From: a virus
Length of the DNA stretch: 51,452 bases
Direction: 5' to 3' (one strand)
Virus record (IMG/VR): IMGVR_UViG_3300027123_000006
Span: 1-51,452 of that record
The position numbers were made by a program, and so were the translations under genes. Positions 27,579 through 33,630 of this stretch are shown one piece after another. The stretch's first letter is position 1. Each line of letters starts with the position of its first letter. The notes under the pieces were generated by a model. That model made no database searches. It was not told where the DNA came from and worked only from the letters and a program-made list of their open reading frames with translations.

Positions 27579-27796
27579 ATTATTCAAAATCCATTCAAGA
27601 GTACGAAAAAGAACTCAAAGAAGCAAAGAAAAAGTTTGATAAACTCTCAAAGCAATATAAAAAGTGTAGAAGTGTTTATCAAGCAGAGATGATGTACGAT
27701 GACCTAACAATTCTGAATGAAGATATTTCTGAACTTCAGATGATTGTGAAGGAACTGCGTCAACAAAAGAAACTTGCCGAAATTGATGTTGTCTAA
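27575..27796 (+). CDS. Coiled-coil protein, 73 aa
   Basis: MNYSKSIQEYEKELKEAKKK, FDKLSKQYKKCRSV and ELQMIVKELRQQKKLA: coiled coil across nearly the whole length. Paired with the membrane gene upstream. Confidence 0.8.
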   Translation: MNYSKSIQEYEKELKEAKKKFDKLSKQYKKCRSVYQAEMMYDDLTILNEDISELQMIVKELRQQKKLAEIDVV

Positions 27797-27798
27797 TT

Positions 27799-28029
27799 AT
27801 GTCTGACCTTTATACTGAAATCTTGGTGTTTAACAAAATGTCTTTTAATCGTGAGCAACTTGTTGAGGATTATATCCAGCAAACGATTGGAGGAATGGAT
27901 TATAAGACTATGGAACGTTTTGTTTATGATACTTTGAAAGATAATCTAGCAGATTATAATGATGAAGAATTGATTACAGAGGTTACAGACTACTACCCAG
28001 AATTGTTGGAGGATGTTGATACTCTGTGA
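27799..28029 (+). CDS. Orphan acidic protein, 76 aa
   Basis: MSDLYTEILVFNKMSFNREQ, LVEDYIQQTIGGMDYKTMER, DYYPELLEDVDTL. Helical with an acidic end, of a type seen in several cyanophages. Ends at the next punctuation element. Confidence 0.8.
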   Translation: MSDLYTEILVFNKMSFNREQLVEDYIQQTIGGMDYKTMERFVYDTLKDNLADYNDEELITEVTDYYPELLEDVDTL

Positions 28030-28105
28030 CACTTGTGGCACTGGCACACTAAAAGATCACAGCACCTCAAATCCTGCTATAATTACTTCGTAATCAATCA
28101 ACACC
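28026..28105 (+). promoter_or_regulatory. Type B punctuation promoter
   Basis: GTGACACTTGTGGCACTGGCACAC, ATCACA, 16-17 bases, TATAAT at 28078-28083, TACTTCGTAATC. First clear member of the second element type with a GTGCCAC-like hairpin. Confidence 0.65.
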
Positions 28106-28282
28106 ATGTTAGTCCTTGATTCTATTGGTTTCTACGATAAGTTTCAAAATTATAATCTAATCCTAGATTTTTCTGGTCGTTGGGTAGAACATTATAATTA
28201 TATGATATCTCCTTTTAATGAAAAATGGATAAATAAAACCTATCAAGATGAGATAAGGCAAAATCGGTTTTACGATGTTTGA
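28106..28282 (+). CDS. Orphan protein, 58 aa
   Basis: MLVLDSIGFYDKFQNYNLIL, WVEHYNYMISPFNEKWINKT. Aromatic and Asn-rich. Alone between two promoters. Confidence 0.72.
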   Translation: MLVLDSIGFYDKFQNYNLILDFSGRWVEHYNYMISPFNEKWINKTYQDEIRQNRFYDV

Positions 28283-28377
28283 TTGTGCCTTGTGCCACTG
28301 ATTCTTCTGGCACATAACACTTTACAGACCCCAGAACCTGTGCTATGATGTATTCATCAAGTCAAGGAGGTTTCAAG
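28283..28377 (+). promoter_or_regulatory. Terminator and strong promoter with Shine-Dalgarno
   Basis: Hairpin GTGCCTTGTGCCACTGATTC...TGGCAC (about 28266-28313), then TTTACA at 28321-28326, 17 bases, TATGAT at 28344-28349. AAGGAGG lies seven bases before the ATG, one of the few full Shine-Dalgarno sites in the tract. Confidence 0.75.
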
Positions 28378-28521
28378 ATGATTGACACTTGTGTTCTTCA
28401 CGATGATTACGAGGACTTTGCTAAAAAGTTTCTCGGTGTTGATTATGAGGACTTTATTGGTCTTCAACTTGGTCTTCCCGATGAAGATGAAATTGAAATT
28501 GAATACTCTTTAAGTATTTGA
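28378..28521 (+). CDS. Acidic protein, 47 aa
   Basis: MIDTCVLHDDYEDFAKKFLG, VDYEDFIGLQLGLPDEDEIE. Very acidic (over a quarter Asp/Glu). The strong promoter and Shine-Dalgarno site imply high expression. Function unknown. Confidence 0.75.
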   Translation: MIDTCVLHDDYEDFAKKFLGVDYEDFIGLQLGLPDEDEIEIEYSLSI

Positions 28522-28529
28522 TTTCATTT

Positions 28530-28590
28530 GGAACGGGTTTGCCAATGGGTTGGAAATATCTAACCAATAAAGTTACCCATTTTTCGTTCC
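28530..28590 (+). other. Long imperfect RNA hairpin between genes
   Basis: GGAACG (28530-28535) pairs with CGTTCC (28585-28590), AATGGGT (28544-28550) with ACCCATT (28575-28581), and GGTT with AACC in the inner part. No T run follows, so it may be a processing site, leader structure or small RNA rather than a terminator. Confidence 0.55.
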
Positions 28591-28606
28591 CTTGACTTTT
28601 CATTAA

Positions 28607-28837
28607 ATGTCTGCTAAACTGATTGCTCTTGCTTCCGAAATCGTTGATACCAACCCTGCTGCTGCTCAACTGATTGTTAGTCTGACTAAAGCAGAAACTG
28701 GTGCTGAACTCATCGAAGCACTTGATAACTATGATTCCACCGTGCTTGAGAACTATTCTGAACCTGTGGATTCTGAAGATGAAGATGAAGGTGAAGTGAC
28801 TCTCACCGATGCAGATGGTATTGTAACTTCTGTTTGA
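28607..28837 (+). CDS. Conserved small cyanophage-type protein, 76 aa
   Basis: MSAKLIALASEIVDTNPAAA, QLIVSLTKAETGAELIEALD, then an acidic tail (PVDSEDEDEGEVTLTDADGI). Ala-rich helices followed by an acidic end. Follows the structured RNA segment. Function unknown. Confidence 0.8.
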   Translation: MSAKLIALASEIVDTNPAAAQLIVSLTKAETGAELIEALDNYDSTVLENYSEPVDSEDEDEGEVTLTDADGIVTSV

Positions 28838-28875
28838 TTTTTGATTCTTTAATTTCTTAACCAACTAATTTTATT

Positions 28876-29127
28876 ATGGCACGTCGCAACAAGTCTGCAT
28901 CTCGTCAAATGGTTGAAAATCTTCAAGAACAACTTGTTGAGTATTTTCAAGAAAACATCTTTGATGATTGTGATTACGAAGATTTGACTGGTTCTGACCT
29001 TCTTGAAGCACTGGTTGGCACTTTCCGTGAACTGGAAAGTGAAATCCAAAAGAAAATGAACCCGATTCAGTATGTGCTAAATAAAATTGACCCAGAGGAT
29101 TCTGAATCTCAAGTCCTTAACGGTTAA
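28876..29127 (+). CDS. Orphan helical protein, 83 aa
   Basis: MARRNKSASRQMVENLQEQL, VEYFQENIFDDCDYEDLTGS, DLLEALVGTFRELESEIQKK. Basic start, helical body. Start preceded by an AT-rich leader without Shine-Dalgarno. Confidence 0.78.
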   Translation: MARRNKSASRQMVENLQEQLVEYFQENIFDDCDYEDLTGSDLLEALVGTFRELESEIQKKMNPIQYVLNKIDPEDSESQVLNG

Positions 29128-29212
29128 TTCTTACGGGCATCAAAGGTCCAAACTTTGAATAAGACCCACACCCTCTATGCCTCTTAACAATGCACAAACC
29201 AGAGGGTCTCTT
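29128..29212 (+). other. Spacer before tRNA with inverted repeat
   Basis: AGACCC (29161-29167 area) and CCTCT can pair with AGAGGGTCT at about 29201-29209, forming a large loop just ahead of the tRNA. Could be a processing signal. No gene seen. Confidence 0.4.
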
Positions 29213-29285
29213 GGGCATATGGTGAAGTGGATTATCACACGGCTCTTCTAAAGCCTTATCCCTGGTTCGAATCCAGGTATGCCTG
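29213..29285 (+). tRNA. tRNA-Arg (UCU)
   Basis: Acceptor GGGCATA (29213-29219) pairs with TATGCCT (29278-29284), G-U at the first pair. The anticodon loop CTTCTAA gives UCU; T arm CCTGG-TTCGAAT-CCAGG. Reads AGA, a frequent Arg codon in this AT-rich phage, especially in the endonuclease genes. No CCA encoded. Lies directly before the fourth endonuclease cassette. Confidence 0.88.
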
Positions 29286-29288
29286 TTT

Positions 29289-29398
29289 AATATAAATAAT
29301 AGTGCCTGAGTTGGGTGCAATCTTCACAGGTAAGATAGTGGGGGCAGAAATGTCCCCTCTTCTAATATAAATACTATTGCACCCAACAAAGAGCAGTT
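29289..29398 (+). promoter_or_regulatory. Endonuclease cassette leader 4: inverted repeat with terminator and two late promoters
   Basis: Perfect 12-base arms GTTGGGTGCAAT (29310-29321) and ATTGCACCCAAC (29376-29387). Hairpin GGGGGCA/TGTCCCC with a GAAA loop at 29340-29357. TATAAATA stands both before the left arm (29291-29298) and inside the loop (29366-29373). Confidence 0.8.
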
Positions 29399-29974
29399 AT
29401 GAAAGGTACTATTTATTGTATCCACTGTATTTCCACTGGAGAGAAATATATTGGACAAACCAGAAGAAGTATACAAGATAGACTAAGATATCACAAATAC
29501 GCATCTGCAAAAAGTTCCAGAGCAAAATTATACATACAAGCAAATAAAACTGGATGGGATGATTTCATAATTGGGATTGTTGAGCAGTGTGAGGTCAATC
29601 AATTAAATGGAAAAGAATGTTTTTATATTGAAACATTTAATACTTTAGAAAAAGGACTGAATAGTTCTCCAGGTGGAGGAAAATTCCCAGTTATGAAAGG
29701 AAAATTGCACCCTTTGTTTGGAAAAGGACATAAAAAGGAAACAAAATTAAAAATAAGCAAAAATCATCACAATGTCTTAGGAAAAAACAATCCAAGGTCA
29801 AATTATTATGAAGTTGAATTTTTAAATGGAAAAAAAGAAACTGTTCATTGTTTGACGGAGTGGGGAAGAAACAATGGATACAAAAAACAAAATTTATTTA
29901 ATTTAGCTTGCAATCTCCAGAAATCACCTCACAAAGATATTTTAAAAATTACTAAAATTCAAAATGAAAGTTAA
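29399..29974 (+). CDS. GIY-YIG homing endonuclease, 191 aa
   Basis: Clear GIY-YIG domain: TIYCIHCISTGEKYIGQTRR (residues 4-23), Arg 28 in IQDRLRYH and candidate catalytic Glu 73 in LNGKECFYIETF. A single NUMOD3-like unit (HPLFGKGHKKETKLKISKNH) and a helix-turn-helix-like end (CLTEWGRNNGYKKQNLFNLA) bind DNA. Unlike the other cassettes it lacks the RWMCLETGY tail. The last 11 bases overlap the metallophosphoesterase gene. Confidence 0.88.
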   Translation: MKGTIYCIHCISTGEKYIGQTRRSIQDRLRYHKYASAKSSRAKLYIQANKTGWDDFIIGIVEQCEVNQLNGKECFYIETFNTLEKGLNSSPGGGKFPVMKGKLHPLFGKGHKKETKLKISKNHHNVLGKNNPRSNYYEVEFLNGKKETVHCLTEWGRNNGYKKQNLFNLACNLQKSPHKDILKITKIQNES

Positions 29975-30737
29975 AGTAGCATCAGATTTGCACCTTGAAT
30001 TTTTAAACTCTTTTGAAGAAATTCCAAACTTAGGAACTGCTGATATATTAGTGCTGGCAGGAGATATATTTCCAGCAAAGTATTTAAAAACAAATGGAAA
30101 ATTAAAAGACATTTATCTTCGTTTTGTGGATAAATGTTCAAAAGATTTTTCACATATATTATATGTTCTTGGGAATCATTGCTATTATGGATACAATTAC
30201 GAAGGAAGTAAGAGGAAAATAAAAGAGCATCTTCCTCATAATTTCCAAATCCTTGACAATGACACAGTTAAGATTGGAGACTGGAACTTTATAGGTTTCA
30301 CTCTCTGGACTGACTTTAGAAATGAAAATGCTCTAGAGATGATGGAAGCAGCACAAGTGATGAATGACTACAAAGTTATTCGTATTACTCCAAAGTATCG
30401 GAAACTGAATCCAACTGACACTCTTAATTTTCATAAGGATAGTAAGAAGTATCTGTTGAATCAACTACAAACACTCAATGACAATGTATTTGTCATCAGT
30501 CATCATGCACCGAGTTATCAATCGGTTCCACAGCAATTCAAGAAACACGCAAATGGTGCCTATTGTAGTAATCTGGATGATTTGATTGTTAATCATCCAC
30601 AAATTAAATACTGGGCACACGGACACACTCACACTGCTTTTAATTATATGATTGAAGGTTGCCGAGTGATTTGTAATCCTGGTGGGTATCCTGGACAAGG
30701 AACTGGATTTAATCCAGATTTACTTTTTGACATCTAG
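29964..30737 (+). CDS. Calcineurin-like metallophosphoesterase, 257 aa
   Basis: Carries all family motifs: DLH (8-10), GD (33-34), GNH (70-72), SHHAP (179-183) and GHTH (220-223), which bind two metal ions and hydrolyse phosphoesters. No extra domain. Substrate unknown; phage homologues may act on nucleotides or nucleic acid. Overlaps the end of the endonuclease gene, so translation may be coupled; the endonuclease may have inserted in front of it. Confidence 0.88.
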   Translation: MKVKVASDLHLEFLNSFEEIPNLGTADILVLAGDIFPAKYLKTNGKLKDIYLRFVDKCSKDFSHILYVLGNHCYYGYNYEGSKRKIKEHLPHNFQILDNDTVKIGDWNFIGFTLWTDFRNENALEMMEAAQVMNDYKVIRITPKYRKLNPTDTLNFHKDSKKYLLNQLQTLNDNVFVISHHAPSYQSVPQQFKKHANGAYCSNLDDLIVNHPQIKYWAHGHTHTAFNYMIEGCRVICNPGGYPGQGTGFNPDLLFDI

Positions 30738-30785
30738 ATATAAGGAAGGTAGAATCTTCCCACACATTAAACTCGCAAAAGGTCG

Positions 30786-31262
30786 ATGGACTACTTAAAA
30801 ATTGAACCAAATCAAACTATTCTTGTTCTAAACGCATCCTATGAACCAATTAACTTTACTAATTGGAAAAGAGCAATCGTGCTGCTTATGAAGAACAAAG
30901 CACAAGCACTTGGTAAGAGAGTCATTCGACTGGTCAATTACATTAAGTTGCCCTACGAGAAACTAATGCAAAATAGACCATCACGAGCAATGATTTATAA
31001 ACGTGATGGTCATAAGTGTCAGTATTGTGGTTCGACTAAAGAACTAACTATTGACCACATCATCCCACGTTCTCGTGGTGGTGAAGATACTTGGGAAAAT
31101 CTTACTGTTGCTTGTATGCCTTGCAACTCTAAAAAAAGTGATAAACTTCTTGAAGAAACTAATTTGTCTCTTCGCACTATTCCAAAAAAACCACTGAATA
31201 AGATGCTATTTGCTCTCGATAGAGCAAATGACCCAGAGTGGAATGAATACTCTTATGCCTAA
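30786..31262 (+). CDS. HNH endonuclease of the 5-methylcytosine-restriction (McrA) type fold, 158 aa
   Basis: The HNH domain has zinc ligands CQYC (78-81) and CMPC (110-113), with DHIIPRSRGG (90-99) holding the catalytic His. The N-terminal part (TILVLNASYEPINFTNWKRA) is characteristic of stand-alone HNH proteins of cyanobacteria and their phages. Role may be DNA cleavage in packaging, repair or mobility; not a cassette type. A short spacer separates it from the phosphoesterase. Confidence 0.85.
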   Translation: MDYLKIEPNQTILVLNASYEPINFTNWKRAIVLLMKNKAQALGKRVIRLVNYIKLPYEKLMQNRPSRAMIYKRDGHKCQYCGSTKELTIDHIIPRSRGGEDTWENLTVACMPCNSKKSDKLLEETNLSLRTIPKKPLNKMLFALDRANDPEWNEYSYA

Positions 31263-31419
31263 ACTCAATAATGAGTTTTATACTGTAGAATATGAGTTTA
31301 TGGGGAAGAGAAAGTTTGCTTGTTATTTTCAACTTGAATCCGCACAGGAAGCAATGATGAAAATGATTAAGAAAGGAATGGTTGTTAATGGATTAGAAAC
31401 CAAGACTCTCAAAAAATAG
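31255..31419 (+). CDS. Orphan protein, 54 aa
   Basis: MPKLNNEFYTVEYEFMGKRK, FACYFQLESAQEAMMKMIKK. Strand-strand-helix pattern similar to 41697 (MYEVTYQVPYN...LQEAQSMVEFY). The start at 31255 overlaps the previous stop; 31243 is possible. Confidence 0.76.
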   Translation: MPKLNNEFYTVEYEFMGKRKFACYFQLESAQEAMMKMIKKGMVVNGLETKTLKK

Positions 31420-31506
31420 TCAGTGTGCCACTTGTAGCACTGTCCCTAACACCTCTCCAAACCCCCTGGAGGGGTGTTATACTATGGAGACAAGCAAAGG
31501 GGAGGG
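31420..31506 (+). promoter_or_regulatory. Type B punctuation promoter
   Basis: GTGTGCCACTTGTAGCACTG, hairpin CTCCAaaccccCTGGAG, TCCAAA, 16 bases, TATACT at 31478-31483. GGGGAGGG provides a ribosome site for 31507. Confidence 0.65.
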
Positions 31507-31629
31507 ATGACTCCAAATTGGCAGCACAACTCAGGAAAAAATAAGAATACTAAAGGTTCTTGTAAGGGGAAACTCAAAGCAAGAAAACAAGCATTGCAGC
31601 ACATCAAACGCAAACTCAAAGTAATCTGA
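31507..31629 (+). CDS. Basic microprotein, 40 aa
   Basis: MTPNWQHNSGKNKNTKGSCK and GKLKARKQALQHIKRKLKVI. About one third Lys/Arg, so nucleic-acid binding is plausible. Good Shine-Dalgarno. Overlaps the next ATG. Confidence 0.72.
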   Translation: MTPNWQHNSGKNKNTKGSCKGKLKARKQALQHIKRKLKVI

Positions 31630-31802
31630 TGACTTATCAAAATCTTCTGGAGATTCTTCAGACTCTCACTCTGGAGCAGTTGAAGATGGATGTGTCAATT
31701 TATGACATTAGTTATGATGAGTTTTGTCCAATGCACAAATTTCATTTTGCAGATAACACTGTAGATGTGCTTGACCCTGACCACCCTTACCTTTCTTTCT
31801 GA
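31629..31802 (+). CDS. Conserved small protein, 57 aa
   Basis: MTYQNLLEILQTLTLEQLKM, DVSIYDISYDEFCPMHKFHF, DVLDPDHPYLSF. The LTLEQLxxDVxIYD and LDPxHPYL pattern is familiar from cyanophage and cyanobacterial small proteins; function unknown. Confidence 0.82.
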   Translation: MTYQNLLEILQTLTLEQLKMDVSIYDISYDEFCPMHKFHFADNTVDVLDPDHPYLSF

Positions 31803-31804
31803 TT

Positions 31805-31936
31805 ATGAACTCTAAAACTATTACTTACATCTTTCTTGCTTTTATTGCTGTTCTTGGATGGAACTCATTTGCAATTCAACGTGATGAGAAAATGTTTGAT
31901 GCTTATGATAAAGCAGTAGTAATTAAAAAATTGTAA
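31805..31936 (+). CDS. Signal/anchor microprotein, 43 aa
   Basis: MNSKTITYIFLAFIAVLGWN SFAIQ-type: hydrophobic helix at residues 5-20, then a charged helix. Follows TTATG. Confidence 0.7.
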   Translation: MNSKTITYIFLAFIAVLGWNSFAIQRDEKMFDAYDKAVVIKKL

Positions 31937-31977
31937 TTTGAAGTGAGTATAAATTAAAGAAATTATTTAATTTATAG

Positions 31978-32208
31978 ATGCCACTTCATTACAAACCCAA
32001 AGTTGATGATTATGTCAGGTGGAAAAATCTAGAGGGATGGATTTATTTCAAAGATGATGCGTATGTTTCTATTGAGATTGCAGTAAAAGATAAAGTCTGC
32101 AATAAAGGTTCATTTCATAAGAAAGACCATCTTCTTGTATTGTGTTATTATGAACAATGGAATAATCTTGAGTATGTAAAGACAAGGCAATCGAAATATG
32201 AGGGGTAA
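31978..32208 (+). CDS. Small beta-barrel-like protein, 76 aa
   Basis: MPLHYKPKVDDYVRWKNLEG, WIYFKDDAYVSIEIAVKDKV, HKKDHLLVLCYYEQWNNLEY. Pattern of a small SH3-like fold found in T4-type phages. Start after an AT-rich leader. Confidence 0.76.
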   Translation: MPLHYKPKVDDYVRWKNLEGWIYFKDDAYVSIEIAVKDKVCNKGSFHKKDHLLVLCYYEQWNNLEYVKTRQSKYEG

Positions 32209-32217
32209 GATTGATAC

Positions 32218-32305
32218 CGATGTGCCACCTGTAGCACTGGCACAGTAAATGAGCACAGACCCCCCTGATGCCCTACAATACAGGGACACAAGCAAAGGAG
32301 ACCAC
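32218..32305 (+). promoter_or_regulatory. Type B punctuation promoter
   Basis: Hairpin GTGCCAcctgtagcacTGGCAC (32222-32243), AGCACA, 16 bases, TACAAT at 32274-32279, then AAAGGAG at 32294-32300, which fits the TTG start at 32306. Confidence 0.7.
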
Positions 32306-32554
32306 TTGGCAGACCTCGATACTATCTTTAACTACACCACCTCTCGTTGGGATTGGCATGAAGGTAATGTCAATCAAATGTGGATTCAAGAGATTGAAGA
32401 ATCTCCTGATTTTTATCGTTATATTGCGGTTGCTTACAATCCTCGTAAGAATGTGAGCACAGTAGTATCTGAACCTCGTTGCTATGCTGACACCTTGAAA
32501 TGGGTTCGTATGTATTGTGGTAATTTCTGTATTCTTCCTGAGTATTGCTATTGA
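32306..32554 (+). CDS. Orphan protein, 82 aa, TTG start
   Basis: An ATG at 32249 lies upstream of the -10 box and cannot be on the promoter's RNA; AAAGGAG five bases before TTG 32306 decides the start. LADLDTIFNYTTSRWDWHEG, YRYIAVAYNPRKNVSTVVSE, WVRMYCGNFCILPEYCY. Unknown function. Confidence 0.73.
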   Translation: MADLDTIFNYTTSRWDWHEGNVNQMWIQEIEESPDFYRYIAVAYNPRKNVSTVVSEPRCYADTLKWVRMYCGNFCILPEYCY

Positions 32555-32556
32555 TT

Positions 32557-32718
32557 ATGCTTTACAACATTACAGTTAAGTTTAAGGATGGAACTGTCGA
32601 GACGTTTCAACGCAGAAGCAACATCAAACCCATCAACAGTGTAAAACTCACCGATAAGATTGCTAACGAAATCTTTCCACGAGAGTGGAAAGAAATCTCT
32701 TCCAAACCTGTTTATTGA
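32557..32718 (+). CDS. Orphan protein, 53 aa
   Basis: MLYNITVKFKDGTVETFQRR, INSVKLTDKIANEIFPREWK. Two strands then a helix. TTGATTATG junction. Confidence 0.74.
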   Translation: MLYNITVKFKDGTVETFQRRSNIKPINSVKLTDKIANEIFPREWKEISSKPVY

Positions 32719-32720
32719 TT

Positions 32721-32978
32721 ATGTCTTTCACCACTATCACTCTTGAAAAGTTTCACGAACTCCTGGCAGATGCTTATGCTGTCTGCGTGAATGACACTCT
32801 ATACTTTGTGGGGTATGATACGGACGACAATCCTTACATTTCCGACAATGATGGGGATGATTATGTTGACCTCTCCACTGTAGATGGTGACATTGAAGTT
32901 CACAAAAACTATGTGTTCTTTTATGTGAACGGTGAAGCAATGCAAATGGTCTTTCTCAACATCAAAAAACTTTCTTGA
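32721..32978 (+). CDS. Orphan acidic protein, 85 aa
   Basis: MSFTTITLEKFHELLADAYA, YDTDDNPYISDNDGDDYVDL, strand-rich with many Asp. The start context TTGATTATGTCTTTCACC is repeated at 32975. Confidence 0.78.
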   Translation: MSFTTITLEKFHELLADAYAVCVNDTLYFVGYDTDDNPYISDNDGDDYVDLSTVDGDIEVHKNYVFFYVNGEAMQMVFLNIKKLS

Positions 32979-32980
32979 TT

Positions 32981-33361
32981 ATGTCTTTCACCTTTCCTCG
33001 TCTGTCTGCTGGTATCTACGAAGTTCAGAAGGATTCTAACACTGTTGGATTCATTCGTAAAGCATCTGCTGCTAAGTGGATTATTGTTGATGTTGTAGAC
33101 ACTCCTCAACAAGTCACAAAGACTCTCAAAGAAGCAAAGGATGCTTGTGTCAATCTAATCATCTTTGATGTGGTTGACAAGACCCCTGAACCTGAGTATA
33201 ATGACTCTGTAGGGGTTGATAAGGTGAATACTGAACTTAATAAGGTTCTTGAGGGTTCTTTGCACTGCTATAAGCAGATTCCTGGAACTGATGAGTTTAA
33301 GGAAGTTTCTCCTGTTGAGTTTGGGTTTGCTGAACCTACTCTTGAACCAATTTTGTTCTGA
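32981..33361 (+). CDS. Orphan protein, 126 aa
   Basis: MSFTFPRLSAGIYEVQKDSN, SAAKWIIVDVVDTPQQVTKT, LKEAKDACVNLIIFDVVDKT. Repeated IxxDVVD(T/K) motifs. The first half (GxYxVxxxGxxVGxIxKxxxxxW) is of a small-domain type known in cyanophages. Function unknown. Confidence 0.78.
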   Translation: MSFTFPRLSAGIYEVQKDSNTVGFIRKASAAKWIIVDVVDTPQQVTKTLKEAKDACVNLIIFDVVDKTPEPEYNDSVGVDKVNTELNKVLEGSLHCYKQIPGTDEFKEVSPVEFGFAEPTLEPILF

Positions 33362-33537
33362 TGTTTAAGTTTATTTTACATAAATTGTTTAATCAAAGAA
33401 AAATGCACGATTCTACTCTTGACCTGTTTTGTAATCACGAGTCTGCTGAGTATGCAGATGAGTATGCAATGGAGATTGAACGTAAAGCAGCAGAACTAGA
33501 AGTGACTGTTGATTATTATATGGCCGAGTTTATGTGA
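33361..33537 (+). CDS. Conserved small acidic protein, 58 aa
   Basis: The ATG at 33361 overlaps the previous TGA; the conserved part begins at MHDSTLDLFCNHESAEYADE (33403), which may be the true start. YAMEIERKAAELEVTVDYYM is helical. A widespread cyanophage orphan type. Confidence 0.78.
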   Translation: MFKFILHKLFNQRKMHDSTLDLFCNHESAEYADEYAMEIERKAAELEVTVDYYMAEFM

Positions 33538-33630
33538 CCTCTGTGCCACTTGTGGAACCGTCCAGCACTCTTCCCGAACGCACGGGAGGGGTGCTATAAT
33601 GTATGAATACAAACGTTACTTGACTTATTG
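33538..33630 (+). promoter_or_regulatory. Terminator-promoter element before helicase
   Basis: GTGCCACTTGTGGAACCGTCC, hairpin CTTCCCGaacgCACGGGAGG (about 33570-33590), TATAAT at 33595-33600. Resembles type B elements but with its own hairpin. Confidence 0.65.
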
